Shown here piece by piece: positions 55,492-63,039 of a stretch of 64,000 bases of DNA. The notes under the pieces were generated by a model. It saw nothing but the letters and a program-made list of their open reading frames with translations, had not been told where the DNA came from and did not search any database. This DNA is from JADJOM01 sp963817435 (GTDB lineage Bacteria > Gemmatimonadota > Gemmatimonadetes > Gemmatimonadales > GWC2-71-9), in NCBI GenBank assembly GCA_963817435.1, contig CAWFNY010000001.1, forward strand, positions 1,860,001-1,924,000, given 5' to 3'. The translations under genes and the position numbers were made by a program. How positions within the stretch are numbered: position 1 is the stretch's first letter; every line of letters begins with the position of its first letter.

Positions 55492-56237
55492 GATGCCCAG
55501 ATCCTGTCCACGATAGTCGCCAGCGGTCCCGGCACCGGCAGGTAACCGCCGAGCACGAGGCCGACATAAGTCGCGGCGGCGAGGACGATCGCCCCCGCCG
55601 CGAGCAGCGGCCAGAGCGGCCGACGCCAGGCGCGAACCTCTTCCACCTCGGCGTCCCACGTCCGCCACTCTTCCCGAAGCGCCGCTTCGAGCGCCAGCCA
55701 CGCCGCTTCGAGGCGGCGCGCGCTCGCCATCAGCGCCGCCTGCCACTCCTGTACCGCCGGCAGCGGGGCACGCTCGCTTCTGACGGCGGGAGCGAGCTGA
55801 TCGAGCAGCACCAGCGACTGCCGGAGCGGCTGACTGCCGTGGTCGAGGCGGGCGGCCAAGGCGCGGACCTCTGCGGGGTCGAGCGGCAGGAGCCGGGCAT
55901 GGCGCGCCGGCAGGCGTGCTTCACGGGCCGCCGCGAGCAGGCGATCGCTCACTGCGGCGGCGGCGCGTTCCGCTACCGATTCCACCGCGGCCCCCCAGGC
56001 CGTATCCCAGGCGGCGCCATTGAGTGTCGCGAGGGCGAGTTCACGGTCACCCTCGCGGGCCCAGCGGCGCGCATCGCCGGCGAGCTCGAAGAGCTGGGAA
56101 ACCAGCGCCACACGAATGTCCTCGAGACTGATCCAATGGACCGGCGCATTCGCCCCGGCCGCCGGCACGATCAGGCGGCCGAGCGAGGGACCGAGTTCGG
56201 GGACGTCCAGCGGCGCCCGGGTCGTGGGTGTGTTCAT
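55482..56237 (-). CDS. Uncharacterised protein with single C-terminal membrane anchor
   Basis: About 251 residues. The soluble part is Ala/Leu/Arg-rich and largely helical (ARRWAREGDRELALATL, ESVAERAAAAVSDRLLAAAREARL). A C-terminal membrane helix (WPLLAAGAIVLAAATYVGLVLGGYL) is followed by PVPGPLATIVDRIWASW. Topology suggests a tail-anchored cytoplasmic protein. ATG 56237 forms an ATGA overlap with the CYTH gene stop; a second ATG lies four codons upstream. No known family is recognised. Confidence 0.65.
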   Translation of the reverse strand: MNTPTTRAPLDVPELGPSLGRLIVPAAGANAPVHWISLEDIRVALVSQLFELAGDARRWAREGDRELALATLNGAAWDTAWGAAVESVAERAAAAVSDRLLAAAREARLPARHARLLPLDPAEVRALAARLDHGSQPLRQSLVLLDQLAPAVRSERAPLPAVQEWQAALMASARRLEAAWLALEAALREEWRTWDAEVEEVRAWRRPLWPLLAAGAIVLAAATYVGLVLGGYLPVPGPLATIVDRIWASWN

Positions 56238-56830
56238 GCGGTGCTCCATGCCGGCGCCTCGTCACCGAGCGCGGCCTCGGCGAGCACCGCCGGGCGACCG
56301 GTCCGGGATTCGTAACGGGCGGCGAACTGCACCAGGACGTCCGGTACGCAGCTCTCGCGTGGCAAGGTGGTGACGACGATCAGCCGCTCGATACCCGCCG
56401 GGGTCCCTTCGATCTCCACCAGCACATCCATGCGGGGATACCACTCGAGCCGCGCGACGCTGCCGTCGAGCCGATAGATCTCGACGTAGCGGTCGATCGC
56501 ATGGGTGATCTCGTACCCCAGCGACTGGAAGAGGCGGAGCGCGTCGCCTCCGCTGCCTGCGCTCACCTCGATTTCTTCACGCCGCTTGTAGCCCTCCGCG
56601 CTCACCGAGGTCGGGCCCTTCCAGCCAAACTCGGCGCGTTCCGGGCCCTCGCCCGGGATCCACCAGCGGAGTCGCAGCACCTGATCCGCGCGTTCGAGCT
56701 CACCGCCGCGGTCGAGACGGCGATCCCGCAGCATGCCGCGAAAGGTGACGACCGCCCCGGCAGCGAGCAGCCTCTGGCGCAGCGCCGCGGGGTCGGGGAC
56801 GACCGCCTTCAGTTCGAGTTCAGTCGCCAA
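56234..56830 (-). CDS. CYTH-domain protein (class IV adenylate cyclase/triphosphatase-like)
   Basis: About 198 residues, the triphosphate tunnel fold. The hallmark ExExK is at the N-terminus (ELELK). Tunnel residues follow in DQVLRLRWWIPG, EFGWKGPTSVS, KRREEIEVS, GYEITHAIDRYVEIYRLDG, ARLEWYPRMDVLVEIEG. Substrates of CYTH proteins include thiamine triphosphate, inorganic triphosphate or ATP; the one here is unknown. The TTG at 56830 is chosen because the ExExK motif starts three residues later; it overlaps the HAD gene by 11 nt. Confidence 0.8.
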   Translation of the reverse strand: MATELELKAVVPDPAALRQRLLAAGAVVTFRGMLRDRRLDRGGELERADQVLRLRWWIPGEGPERAEFGWKGPTSVSAEGYKRREEIEVSAGSGGDALRLFQSLGYEITHAIDRYVEIYRLDGSVARLEWYPRMDVLVEIEGTPAGIERLIVVTTLPRESCVPDVLVQFAARYESRTGRPAVLAEAALGDEAPAWSTA

Positions 56831-57524
56831 GGATCGCCTCGAGTACCCGTCCGGTATCGCTGAGGTCGAGGAAGGCGGCATGGGCGCCCGCCTCTTCGAG
56901 GGAAGTCAGCGGGTAGGCGCCGGTCGCGACACCGATGGCACGGGCCTCGATCCCGCGCCCGCAGGTGACATCCGCCGGGGTATCGCCGATGATCACGACC
57001 TCCCGTCCGCGGGGTTCACGACCGAAGTGCGGGGTCGCGCGACGCGCGGCGATGGCGGGCAGATCGGGGCGATACGACGAATCGGAGCCGTACGCCCCCA
57101 CCTGGAAGCGCGCGGGTTCGATGCCCGCGGCGGCGAGCTTGAGCCCGGCACCTTCGCGCATGTTGCCCGTCAGGAGCCCGAGCACGACATCGGGCGCCTG
57201 CTCCAGCGCATCGAGCAGTTCCCGGATCCCGGGCATGAGCGTGGTGAGAGATCGCGGCTGGCGCAGCTCCTCGGCGAGCAGGGCGAGGTAGCGGCGGCAG
57301 AGCGCCTGAATGAGCGCGGCATCGCCCGCTCCCGAGTGACCGGCCGCTTCGAGCAGCTCCGCGACGATCTGCGGATCGGTCTTGCCATCGAAGCGCACCT
57401 GCTCGAAGGCCTCGTTGACGTTCACTTCGTCCGCGAGGGCGGCGGTGATGGCCCGGCGTCCGGCACCAGCAGTCAGCAGGATGGTCCCGTCGATATCGAA
57501 GAGCACCAGCGTGGACGCCGCCAT
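56820..57524 (-). CDS. HAD-family hydrolase (phosphoglycolate phosphatase-like)
   Basis: 234 residues. Motif I is LVLFDIDGTILL (nucleophile and acid Asp), motif II is LLTGNMREGAG, and motif IV is EVVIIGDTPADVTCGRGIEARAIGVATGAY. The helical cap between about 20 and 85 is of the Gph type. A small phosphomonoester is the expected substrate. ATG 57524 overlaps the NlpC/P60 stop by one base (TGATG); longer frames upstream are shadows. Confidence 0.87.
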   Translation of the reverse strand: MAASTLVLFDIDGTILLTAGAGRRAITAALADEVNVNEAFEQVRFDGKTDPQIVAELLEAAGHSGAGDAALIQALCRRYLALLAEELRQPRSLTTLMPGIRELLDALEQAPDVVLGLLTGNMREGAGLKLAAAGIEPARFQVGAYGSDSSYRPDLPAIAARRATPHFGREPRGREVVIIGDTPADVTCGRGIEARAIGVATGAYPLTSLEEAGAHAAFLDLSDTGRVLEAILGD

Positions 57525-58309
57525 CACTCCATCCTCCGTACCGCGACCAGCTGGGTCCTGAGCATCATCGCCCGGCTGCCCGGGCCCCACGGCTCGAGCA
57601 CGACCCCGCCGCAGGCGAGCGTCGAGTGGATCAGGGTATCGCTCGGGCCCGCAAAGGCGACATGGCTGATCTTGCCGCCGCGCTCCGAGAAGAACAGCAG
57701 GTCTCCGGGCCGGTGCTCGCCGAGCGGGACGGGCTCTCCCTGTTCGGCCTGCTGGGCGGCGTCGCGGTGCAGCGGGATGCCGCGCGCGAGAAAGGTGGTC
57801 TGCACCAGTCCCGAGCAATCCACGCCCCAGGGGGTGACTCCGCCCCATTGATAGGGCGTGCCGGCGAAGGTGCGGAGGGCCCAGAGGTCCGGTGACACCG
57901 CGCGTGCGCGCACCATGACCCTGGCGTGCGGCGTGATGGTTCCGACGCCGAGCACTCCCTGGCGCCCGTCCGGGAGATCGACGCGCGGCGCGGCCAGCCC
58001 GACCCGTCCCCGCACCGGAATGCGGACGATCACCCCATCCTCGGTCCGCATGACCGCGCCCTCGCTCCAGGCGGAGGCGGATTCCCGCCAGCCCCGTGCG
58101 ATCTCGTGGTCAGTCTCGAGGGCGTAGCCGATGTGCACCCAGCCTTCATAGCGATCCACGTCGAGCCGGACACGGCGCCAGTCGCCCTGGTGTTCGAGCA
58201 CCTTCGCTGTCTCGCCAAGCACCAGCTGCGTCACCTGCTCGGAGCGGGGATTCGGCTCCCGGCAGACGGGTGCGACGCCAGCCCGTCCGATCAGTGAAGT
58301 CGTGGTCAT
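57524..58309 (-). CDS. NlpC/P60-family peptidoglycan hydrolase with SH3-like domains
   Basis: About 261 residues. The N-terminal half consists of SH3b-like strands (VCREPNPRSEQVTQLVLGETAKVLEHQGDWRRVRL, GWVHIGYALE; then a second SH3-like region to about 140). The C-terminal NlpC/P60 domain has GTPYQWGGVTPWGVDCSGLVQTTFLARGI (catalytic Cys), PGDLLFFSERGGKISHVAFAG (catalytic His) and IHSTLACGGVV. It cleaves D-glutamyl-diaminopimelate bonds. No signal peptide is visible, so it may be cytoplasmic (muropeptide recycling). It overlaps the small zinc protein by ATGA. Confidence 0.88.
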   Translation of the reverse strand: MTTTSLIGRAGVAPVCREPNPRSEQVTQLVLGETAKVLEHQGDWRRVRLDVDRYEGWVHIGYALETDHEIARGWRESASAWSEGAVMRTEDGVIVRIPVRGRVGLAAPRVDLPDGRQGVLGVGTITPHARVMVRARAVSPDLWALRTFAGTPYQWGGVTPWGVDCSGLVQTTFLARGIPLHRDAAQQAEQGEPVPLGEHRPGDLLFFSERGGKISHVAFAGPSDTLIHSTLACGGVVLEPWGPGSRAMMLRTQLVAVRRME

Positions 58310-58470
58310 TTTGCCTGACACTCCTTGCAGAGGGACACCCCCTGGAACGTGCAGACGATGCAGATGAAGGTGCCGCACTTCTCGCAGGGGTAGCCCTCGG
58401 ACGCCCGCTCCTCGCGCCCGCAGGCGCGGCAGTTCATGGCATCCCGCTCCTTCAGTTCTTCCTTCTTCAT
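58306..58470 (-). CDS. 54-residue protein with four CxxC pairs (double zinc finger)
   Basis: A complete small frame, ATG 58470 to TGA 58306, coding for 54 residues. It starts MKKEELKERDAMNCRACG and contains CRAC (14-17), CEKC (29-32), CIVC (37-40) and CKEC (48-51), enough cysteines for two zinc sites in a cross-brace or treble arrangement. A GGGAGG Shine-Dalgarno precedes the ATG at 4 nt spacing. It lies in the long minus operon, overlapping the NlpC/P60 gene by ATGA, 67 nt after the degenerate NtrC regulator. The motif layout resembles small B-box or RING-like zinc fingers. Function unknown. Confidence 0.7.
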   Translation of the reverse strand: MKKEELKERDAMNCRACGREERASEGYPCEKCGTFICIVCTFQGVSLCKECQAK

Positions 58471-58537
58471 GCGGCCTCCCGCGTTGGGTCCGCGCCCCGG
58501 GGGCCGCCGCGAGGCGGCCGGGTGCAGGCGGATGACA

Positions 58538-59884
58538 TCAGGTGGTGATCGCGTACCGCTTGATCTTGTTGATCAGCGTGGCCCGCGAGATTCCGAGTTC
58601 CTGCGCCGCCCGGGTCCGGTTGCCGACGTGATGACGCAGCGTGCGCTCGATATGGGCCCGCTCCAGTTCTTCGAGCGTCATGGGCGTGTGCCGGCGATCC
58701 CCCGGCCCGGGCCGGTTGCGGAAGTCTCCCGGCAGATGCTCGAGTCCGACCAGCGGCTGCCCGCGGGAGAGAATAAGCGCCCGCTCCAGCACGTTGCGCA
58801 GTTCGCGGGTGTTGCCCACCCATGGATGGGCGAGCAACCGTTCGAGCGCGTCGGGGCCGATGGCCGGCGCCGCGCCCGTGACCTCGCGCTGCAGTTCGTT
58901 GAGCAGGGTCAGGAGGAGGCTCAGCCGGTCCTCGCGCGAGCGCTCGCGCAGCGGAGGGAGCAGCAGCGGCATCACACTGAGCCGGTAGGCGAGGTCCTCA
59001 CGGAAGGTGCCGGCCTCGACCAGCGCATCCAGGTCCCTGCTGGTGGCCGCGATGACCCGAACATCGGCGGTCAATTCGCGTGCGCCGCCGACGCGCCGGA
59101 AGGTGCGGGTCTCGAGCAACCGAAGCAGCTTGGGCTGCAGTTCGGCGGGAAGGTCCCCGATCTCCGGCATGAGGAGCGAACCTCCCTCCGCGGTTTCCAC
59201 CAGGCCGGGGCGCCGCTCGCGCGCCTCCAGCTCGCCAGCCCGTTCCGTCCCGAACAGCTCGGCATCGAGCGCGGCCGCCGTCTTGCCCCAGATCTGCACC
59301 TCGACGAACGGGCCGGAGGCACGCGGGCTGAGGGAGTGGATCATCGCCGCCATCCAGCGCTTGCCCACGCCCGTCTCGCCCCGCAGCAGGACCGGCGTCC
59401 GCTCCGAGAGCGCGATCAGCCCGACCTGCCTGACCAGATCCTTCATGGCCGGTGAATCGCCGAGGGATTCGAGGCCTTCGCCGGGCGTGCTCCGAAGCAG
59501 CAGCAGTTCGTTGAGGCGGCGGAGGCGAACCTTGTCCGCCACCCGCGCGACGGCCGCGAGCAGATGGCTCACATCCACCGGCTTGCTCAGGAAGTTCTCG
59601 GCGCCCCGCTGCATCGCCTCGACGGCGGTGGACACGTCGCCATGCCCGGTGAGCAGGATGACCGCGGCGTTGCGCTCCCTGAAGCGCAGCAGGGCGTCCA
59701 GTCCGTTCATCCCGGGGAGGTGCAGATCGAGCACGACCACCTCAGGGTGGAGGCGATCGTACGCGGCGAGGCCGCTTTCGGCGTTCAGCTCGCGGGAGAC
59801 TTCGTAGCCCGCGCGTTCGAACACCACGCCGATGGTGCGGAGCACGTCCACGTCGTCGTCGATGAGCAGCACGGAATCAGGCAT
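58538..59884 (-). CDS. NtrC-family response regulator with degenerate AAA+ domain
   Basis: 448 residues. Receiver domain is intact (DDD at 9-11, D53 in VVLDLHLPG, K101). The AAA+ domain keeps Walker A GETGVGK (169-175) but lacks GAFTGA: residues 217-222 read AGELEA. Walker B, normally LFLDEIGD, reads LLMPEIGD, with Pro at position 240 in place of the catalytic Asp. The Fis-type helix-turn-helix is intact (NRTRAAQELGISRATLINKIKR). It therefore probably does not drive sigma54 polymerase and may act as a DNA-binding repressor or sigma70-type regulator. The kinase gene overlaps its start by 8 nt. Confidence 0.85.
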   Translation of the reverse strand: MPDSVLLIDDDVDVLRTIGVVFERAGYEVSRELNAESGLAAYDRLHPEVVVLDLHLPGMNGLDALLRFRERNAAVILLTGHGDVSTAVEAMQRGAENFLSKPVDVSHLLAAVARVADKVRLRRLNELLLLRSTPGEGLESLGDSPAMKDLVRQVGLIALSERTPVLLRGETGVGKRWMAAMIHSLSPRASGPFVEVQIWGKTAAALDAELFGTERAGELEARERRPGLVETAEGGSLLMPEIGDLPAELQPKLLRLLETRTFRRVGGARELTADVRVIAATSRDLDALVEAGTFREDLAYRLSVMPLLLPPLRERSREDRLSLLLTLLNELQREVTGAAPAIGPDALERLLAHPWVGNTRELRNVLERALILSRGQPLVGLEHLPGDFRNRPGPGDRRHTPMTLEELERAHIERTLRHHVGNRTRAAQELGISRATLINKIKRYAITT

Positions 59885-62132
59885 GGCCCGTCCTCGCAAT
59901 CCTGGTGGGATCTCTCGGCAGCCGGAAGGCGAACCGCGCGCCGCCTTCGGGCCGGTTCTCCCCGTGGATCTCGCCGCCGTGCGCGCGAACGATCCCGTGG
60001 GAGATGGACAGTCCAAGGCCGGTCCCGTGTCCCTGCGCCTTGGTCGTGAAGAACGGCTCGAACACCCGGGGGAGGACGTCCTCGGGGATGCCGGGCCCCC
60101 GATCGAGGACTTCGAACCCGACCCACTCGCGATCCGACCAGGTCCGCACCGTGGCGGCCGGCGTGTCACGGCCGGCCATCGCCTGGGCGGCGTTCATCAG
60201 AAGATTGGTGATGACCTGACGGATCTGATCGGGGTCGCCGTTCACCACGGGCAGCGTCGGGTCGAGTCCGAGCGTCCAGACCACGCCATGCTCCGCGAGG
60301 CCGGGGGTCGCGGCGAAGGTTTCCCGGGTGATCAGGTTCAGATGCGTATCACGCCGTTCGAGCGGACGCAGCCGGGCGAAGGTCAGCAGTCCGGTGACGA
60401 TCCGTCCGGCCCGCATCGCCTCCCGGCGCATCGTTTCGATCCCGGAGGCAATCTCGGCGGGGAGCTGGGGCTCGATGAGGAGCGCCTGCGCCATCGCGGC
60501 GATCCCGGCCAGCGGGTTGTTGAGCTCGTGCGCCGCGCCGGAGACCAGCCCACCGAGGGCGACCATCTTCTCCGAGTGACTCAGGCGTTCCCGGAGCTCG
60601 ATCTCGTCGGTGACGTCGCGGACGATCGCCAGCACCGCGCGGAGACCGCCCCGCTCCTCGACCGGGACGACGATGGCATCCGCCTGACGAAGCGCCGCAT
60701 CGCTCCGGCGGAGCCGAAACATGAATTGCCGGCTCTCCCCCTGAAAGCTCCGGCCGAGTTCGGCCTCGACCCTGGGCCAGTCATCGGGCGCCACGAATTC
60801 GGCGAGGAGCGCCGACGATCTCGGCGCGGTGAGTCCGACGAGCCGGAAGCCGGCGCGATTGACCGCGAGAAAATGGCCGTCGCGGTCGAGCGTGACGATC
60901 GCCAGCGGCGCGCGATTGAAGAGCGCGCGGAACCGGCGCTCGGACCGCCGGAGCGCTTCCGCCGCGAGCCGTTCGCGAGTGACATCGCGGGCGACCGCCA
61001 CCGCGCCGGTGGGCGTGCCGCGCTCCTCGAGCGGGGCGACGGAAACATCCGCGATGCGCATGCCATCCGCCCGCCGGACGAGGGACTCGTAGCGCCTGGG
61101 TGACGCAGGAGCGGGCATGCCCCCCTGCCCGCCCTCGTCGGGGAGCAGCGCGGCGAGCGCGCGTCCGAGCAGCTGCGGGACGGGTGCCCCGAAGAGTTCC
61201 GCCGCCGCGGCGTTGGCGAACAGGACGCGCCCGTCGGCGCCGGAGAGCACGATGGCTTCCTGGGTGGTCTCGACCAGGCGGCTGTAGCGCGCCTCGAGGC
61301 GCACGTAGTGGGTGAGGTCATCGAGGGCGACGACGAAGCCGCCGTCGGCGCGCGGGGCGGCGGTCAGGACCAGATGCTGCCCGCCCGTCGCATCGAGAAA
61401 GGCGCTCGCCCGGTGGCCGCGCTGGCGCGCCTGTTCGAGCGGGTCCTGTTCCAGGACGGGCCAGCGGCTGAAGAGCCGTGCGAGCGGCAGTCCGGGGAGG
61501 TCGGTCACCCCGACGCCCGCGATGTCCGCGACGAAGCGATTCGCCCGCTCGATCTGTCCGTGGGCATCGACGAGGGCGAGCCCGCTGCCGGTGCCGTCGA
61601 AGGCCGTCTGCCACTCCGTCTTGACCCGCACCAGGGTGTCGAGCAGGCGGCGCATGCCGATGGCGAGCGACGCCTGGTCGGCGAACGCCGAGGCGAGGAT
61701 GCGTTCGTCCGCGGAGTACTCGCGGGGCGCATCGTGGTAGAAGGCGAGCCAGCCGATGACCCGTTCCTCATAGCTCAGGGGCAGCGCGGCGACCCCGGCG
61801 AATCCCTCGGCGAGCACGACATCGTGAATCGGGCTGGTGCGATCCTCGCGGGCGTCGGGCTGGAAGTACGGCTCCCCGCGCAGCACGCTGCTGGAGGAAT
61901 GGGCCTCGCGGAACCGGGCGCGCATCGAGTCGATATAGGCGGGCGAGAGCCCGAAGGTCACCGGGGCCTCGATCGCGATCCGCTGGTCGTCGATCAGGAA
62001 GATGCCTGCGCGCTGGGCCCCGAACACCCGCATCCCCTCCTCGGCGGCCGCCGCCATGGCGCCGGCGGCGTCTGGCGCACCCGCAAGCAGGTGGGCCACC
62101 CGTCCGAGCGCGGCGACCGAAGTCGACATCAT
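59877..62132 (-). CDS. Soluble multi-sensor histidine kinase (GAF and several PAS domains)
   Basis: About 751 residues with no membrane segment. Order: GAF domain (about 8-150), then PAS domains (about 165-275, 290-395 and 415-525: GLALVDAHGQIERANRFVA, AIVLSGADGRVLFANAAAAELFG, AIVTLDRDGHFLAVNRAGFRLVG). The dimerisation domain carries phosphoacceptor His in GLVSGAAHELNNPLAG. The ATPase domain has LLMNAAQAMAG, DRGPGIPEDVLPRVFEPFFTTK and HGTGLGLSISHGIV. It should phosphorylate the degenerate NtrC-type regulator it overlaps. The ATG at 62132 forms ATGA with the DAG-kinase stop. Ligand or redox sensing via GAF/PAS is expected. Confidence 0.88.
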   Translation of the reverse strand: MMSTSVAALGRVAHLLAGAPDAAGAMAAAAEEGMRVFGAQRAGIFLIDDQRIAIEAPVTFGLSPAYIDSMRARFREAHSSSSVLRGEPYFQPDAREDRTSPIHDVVLAEGFAGVAALPLSYEERVIGWLAFYHDAPREYSADERILASAFADQASLAIGMRRLLDTLVRVKTEWQTAFDGTGSGLALVDAHGQIERANRFVADIAGVGVTDLPGLPLARLFSRWPVLEQDPLEQARQRGHRASAFLDATGGQHLVLTAAPRADGGFVVALDDLTHYVRLEARYSRLVETTQEAIVLSGADGRVLFANAAAAELFGAPVPQLLGRALAALLPDEGGQGGMPAPASPRRYESLVRRADGMRIADVSVAPLEERGTPTGAVAVARDVTRERLAAEALRRSERRFRALFNRAPLAIVTLDRDGHFLAVNRAGFRLVGLTAPRSSALLAEFVAPDDWPRVEAELGRSFQGESRQFMFRLRRSDAALRQADAIVVPVEERGGLRAVLAIVRDVTDEIELRERLSHSEKMVALGGLVSGAAHELNNPLAGIAAMAQALLIEPQLPAEIASGIETMRREAMRAGRIVTGLLTFARLRPLERRDTHLNLITRETFAATPGLAEHGVVWTLGLDPTLPVVNGDPDQIRQVITNLLMNAAQAMAGRDTPAATVRTWSDREWVGFEVLDRGPGIPEDVLPRVFEPFFTTKAQGHGTGLGLSISHGIVRAHGGEIHGENRPEGGARFAFRLPRDPTRIARTGHA

Positions 62133-63037
62133 CGCGGACGTGCCGGTGCAAGTACGCGGATCGCATGCGGGACGACGTCGACGGTGAAGGGCGTGACACC
62201 GTGCGGCTCGCCATCCAGTTGCACCGGCACCTCCGTGTCGGTCGCGATCGTGATCTGGCTGCCCTGCGCATAGCCGACCAGCCCCGGGCCGCTCCCGAGG
62301 GGTTGCCCATCCCGGAGCAGCTCCCAGACCGCCCGCACGCCCTGGGTGAAGCTGTCGGCACGCATGACGATCAGGTCGAGGAGCCCGTCGTCCGGGGCGA
62401 TGCCGCTGCGCAGCTTCACGTACGGCGGAATGACCTCGCCGCAGTTGGCGACCAGCACCATCGCGGCCCGGGCTTCGTATTCGGTGCCGTCCACGGTGAT
62501 CAGGTGACGGGTGCTGCGGAGCAGCGGCAGCAGCCGAAACGTGGTGGCCACGTAGGCGGCGAACCGCCAGCGATGCTTGTCCTCGGTCGTGGTCTCCGCC
62601 ATCACCCGCGCGTCGTAGCCCGCCCCGCATGCCACCGCGAAATAGTGCGGCCCATCGGCCCGCATCATCCGGCCGAGATCGATCGGACGCCGCGGCGCAT
62701 CCAGCAGCGCGCGCGCCGCACGGACCGGGTTGCCGGGGACCCGCAGATTGCCGGCGAGCAGGTTGCCGGTGCCGCCGGGAATGAGGCCCAGCGCCGTGTC
62801 GGTGCCGACCAGCGCGGCAGCGGCCTGCATCGTGGTGCCGTCACCGCCGAAGACGACCACCACGTCCAGCCGGTCGGCGACCGCCTGGGCCGCGAAACGG
62901 CGGGCATCGCCGGGGCCGCCGGTGGCGCGGAGCTCGACCGTCCAGCCGCCGCGGCGCAGGGTCTCGATCGCGGCCTGCACCGTGACGTCCTCGGTGCGGG
63001 CCGCGGCGGGATTGGTGATGAGGAGCGCCCGTGTCAC
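62129..63037 (-). CDS. Diacylglycerol kinase catalytic-domain lipid kinase (YegS/DgkB-like)
   Basis: About 302 residues: N-terminal ALLITNPAAARTEDVTVQAAIETL, nucleotide-binding VVVVFGGDGTTMQAAAALVGTDTALGLIPGGTGNLLAGNLRV (GGDGT and PGGTGN), and the C-terminal beta domain (PVQLDGEPHGVTPFTVDVVPHAIRVL). It phosphorylates a lipid such as diacylglycerol or sphingosine-like base at the inner membrane. The GTG start at 63037 lies 2 nt after the TamB-like stop, so the two are coupled. Overlaps the kinase gene by ATGA. Confidence 0.9.
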   Translation of the reverse strand: MTRALLITNPAAARTEDVTVQAAIETLRRGGWTVELRATGGPGDARRFAAQAVADRLDVVVVFGGDGTTMQAAAALVGTDTALGLIPGGTGNLLAGNLRVPGNPVRAARALLDAPRRPIDLGRMMRADGPHYFAVACGAGYDARVMAETTTEDKHRWRFAAYVATTFRLLPLLRSTRHLITVDGTEYEARAAMVLVANCGEVIPPYVKLRSGIAPDDGLLDLIVMRADSFTQGVRAVWELLRDGQPLGSGPGLVGYAQGSQITIATDTEVPVQLDGEPHGVTPFTVDVVPHAIRVLAPARPR

Positions 63038-63039
63038 GA

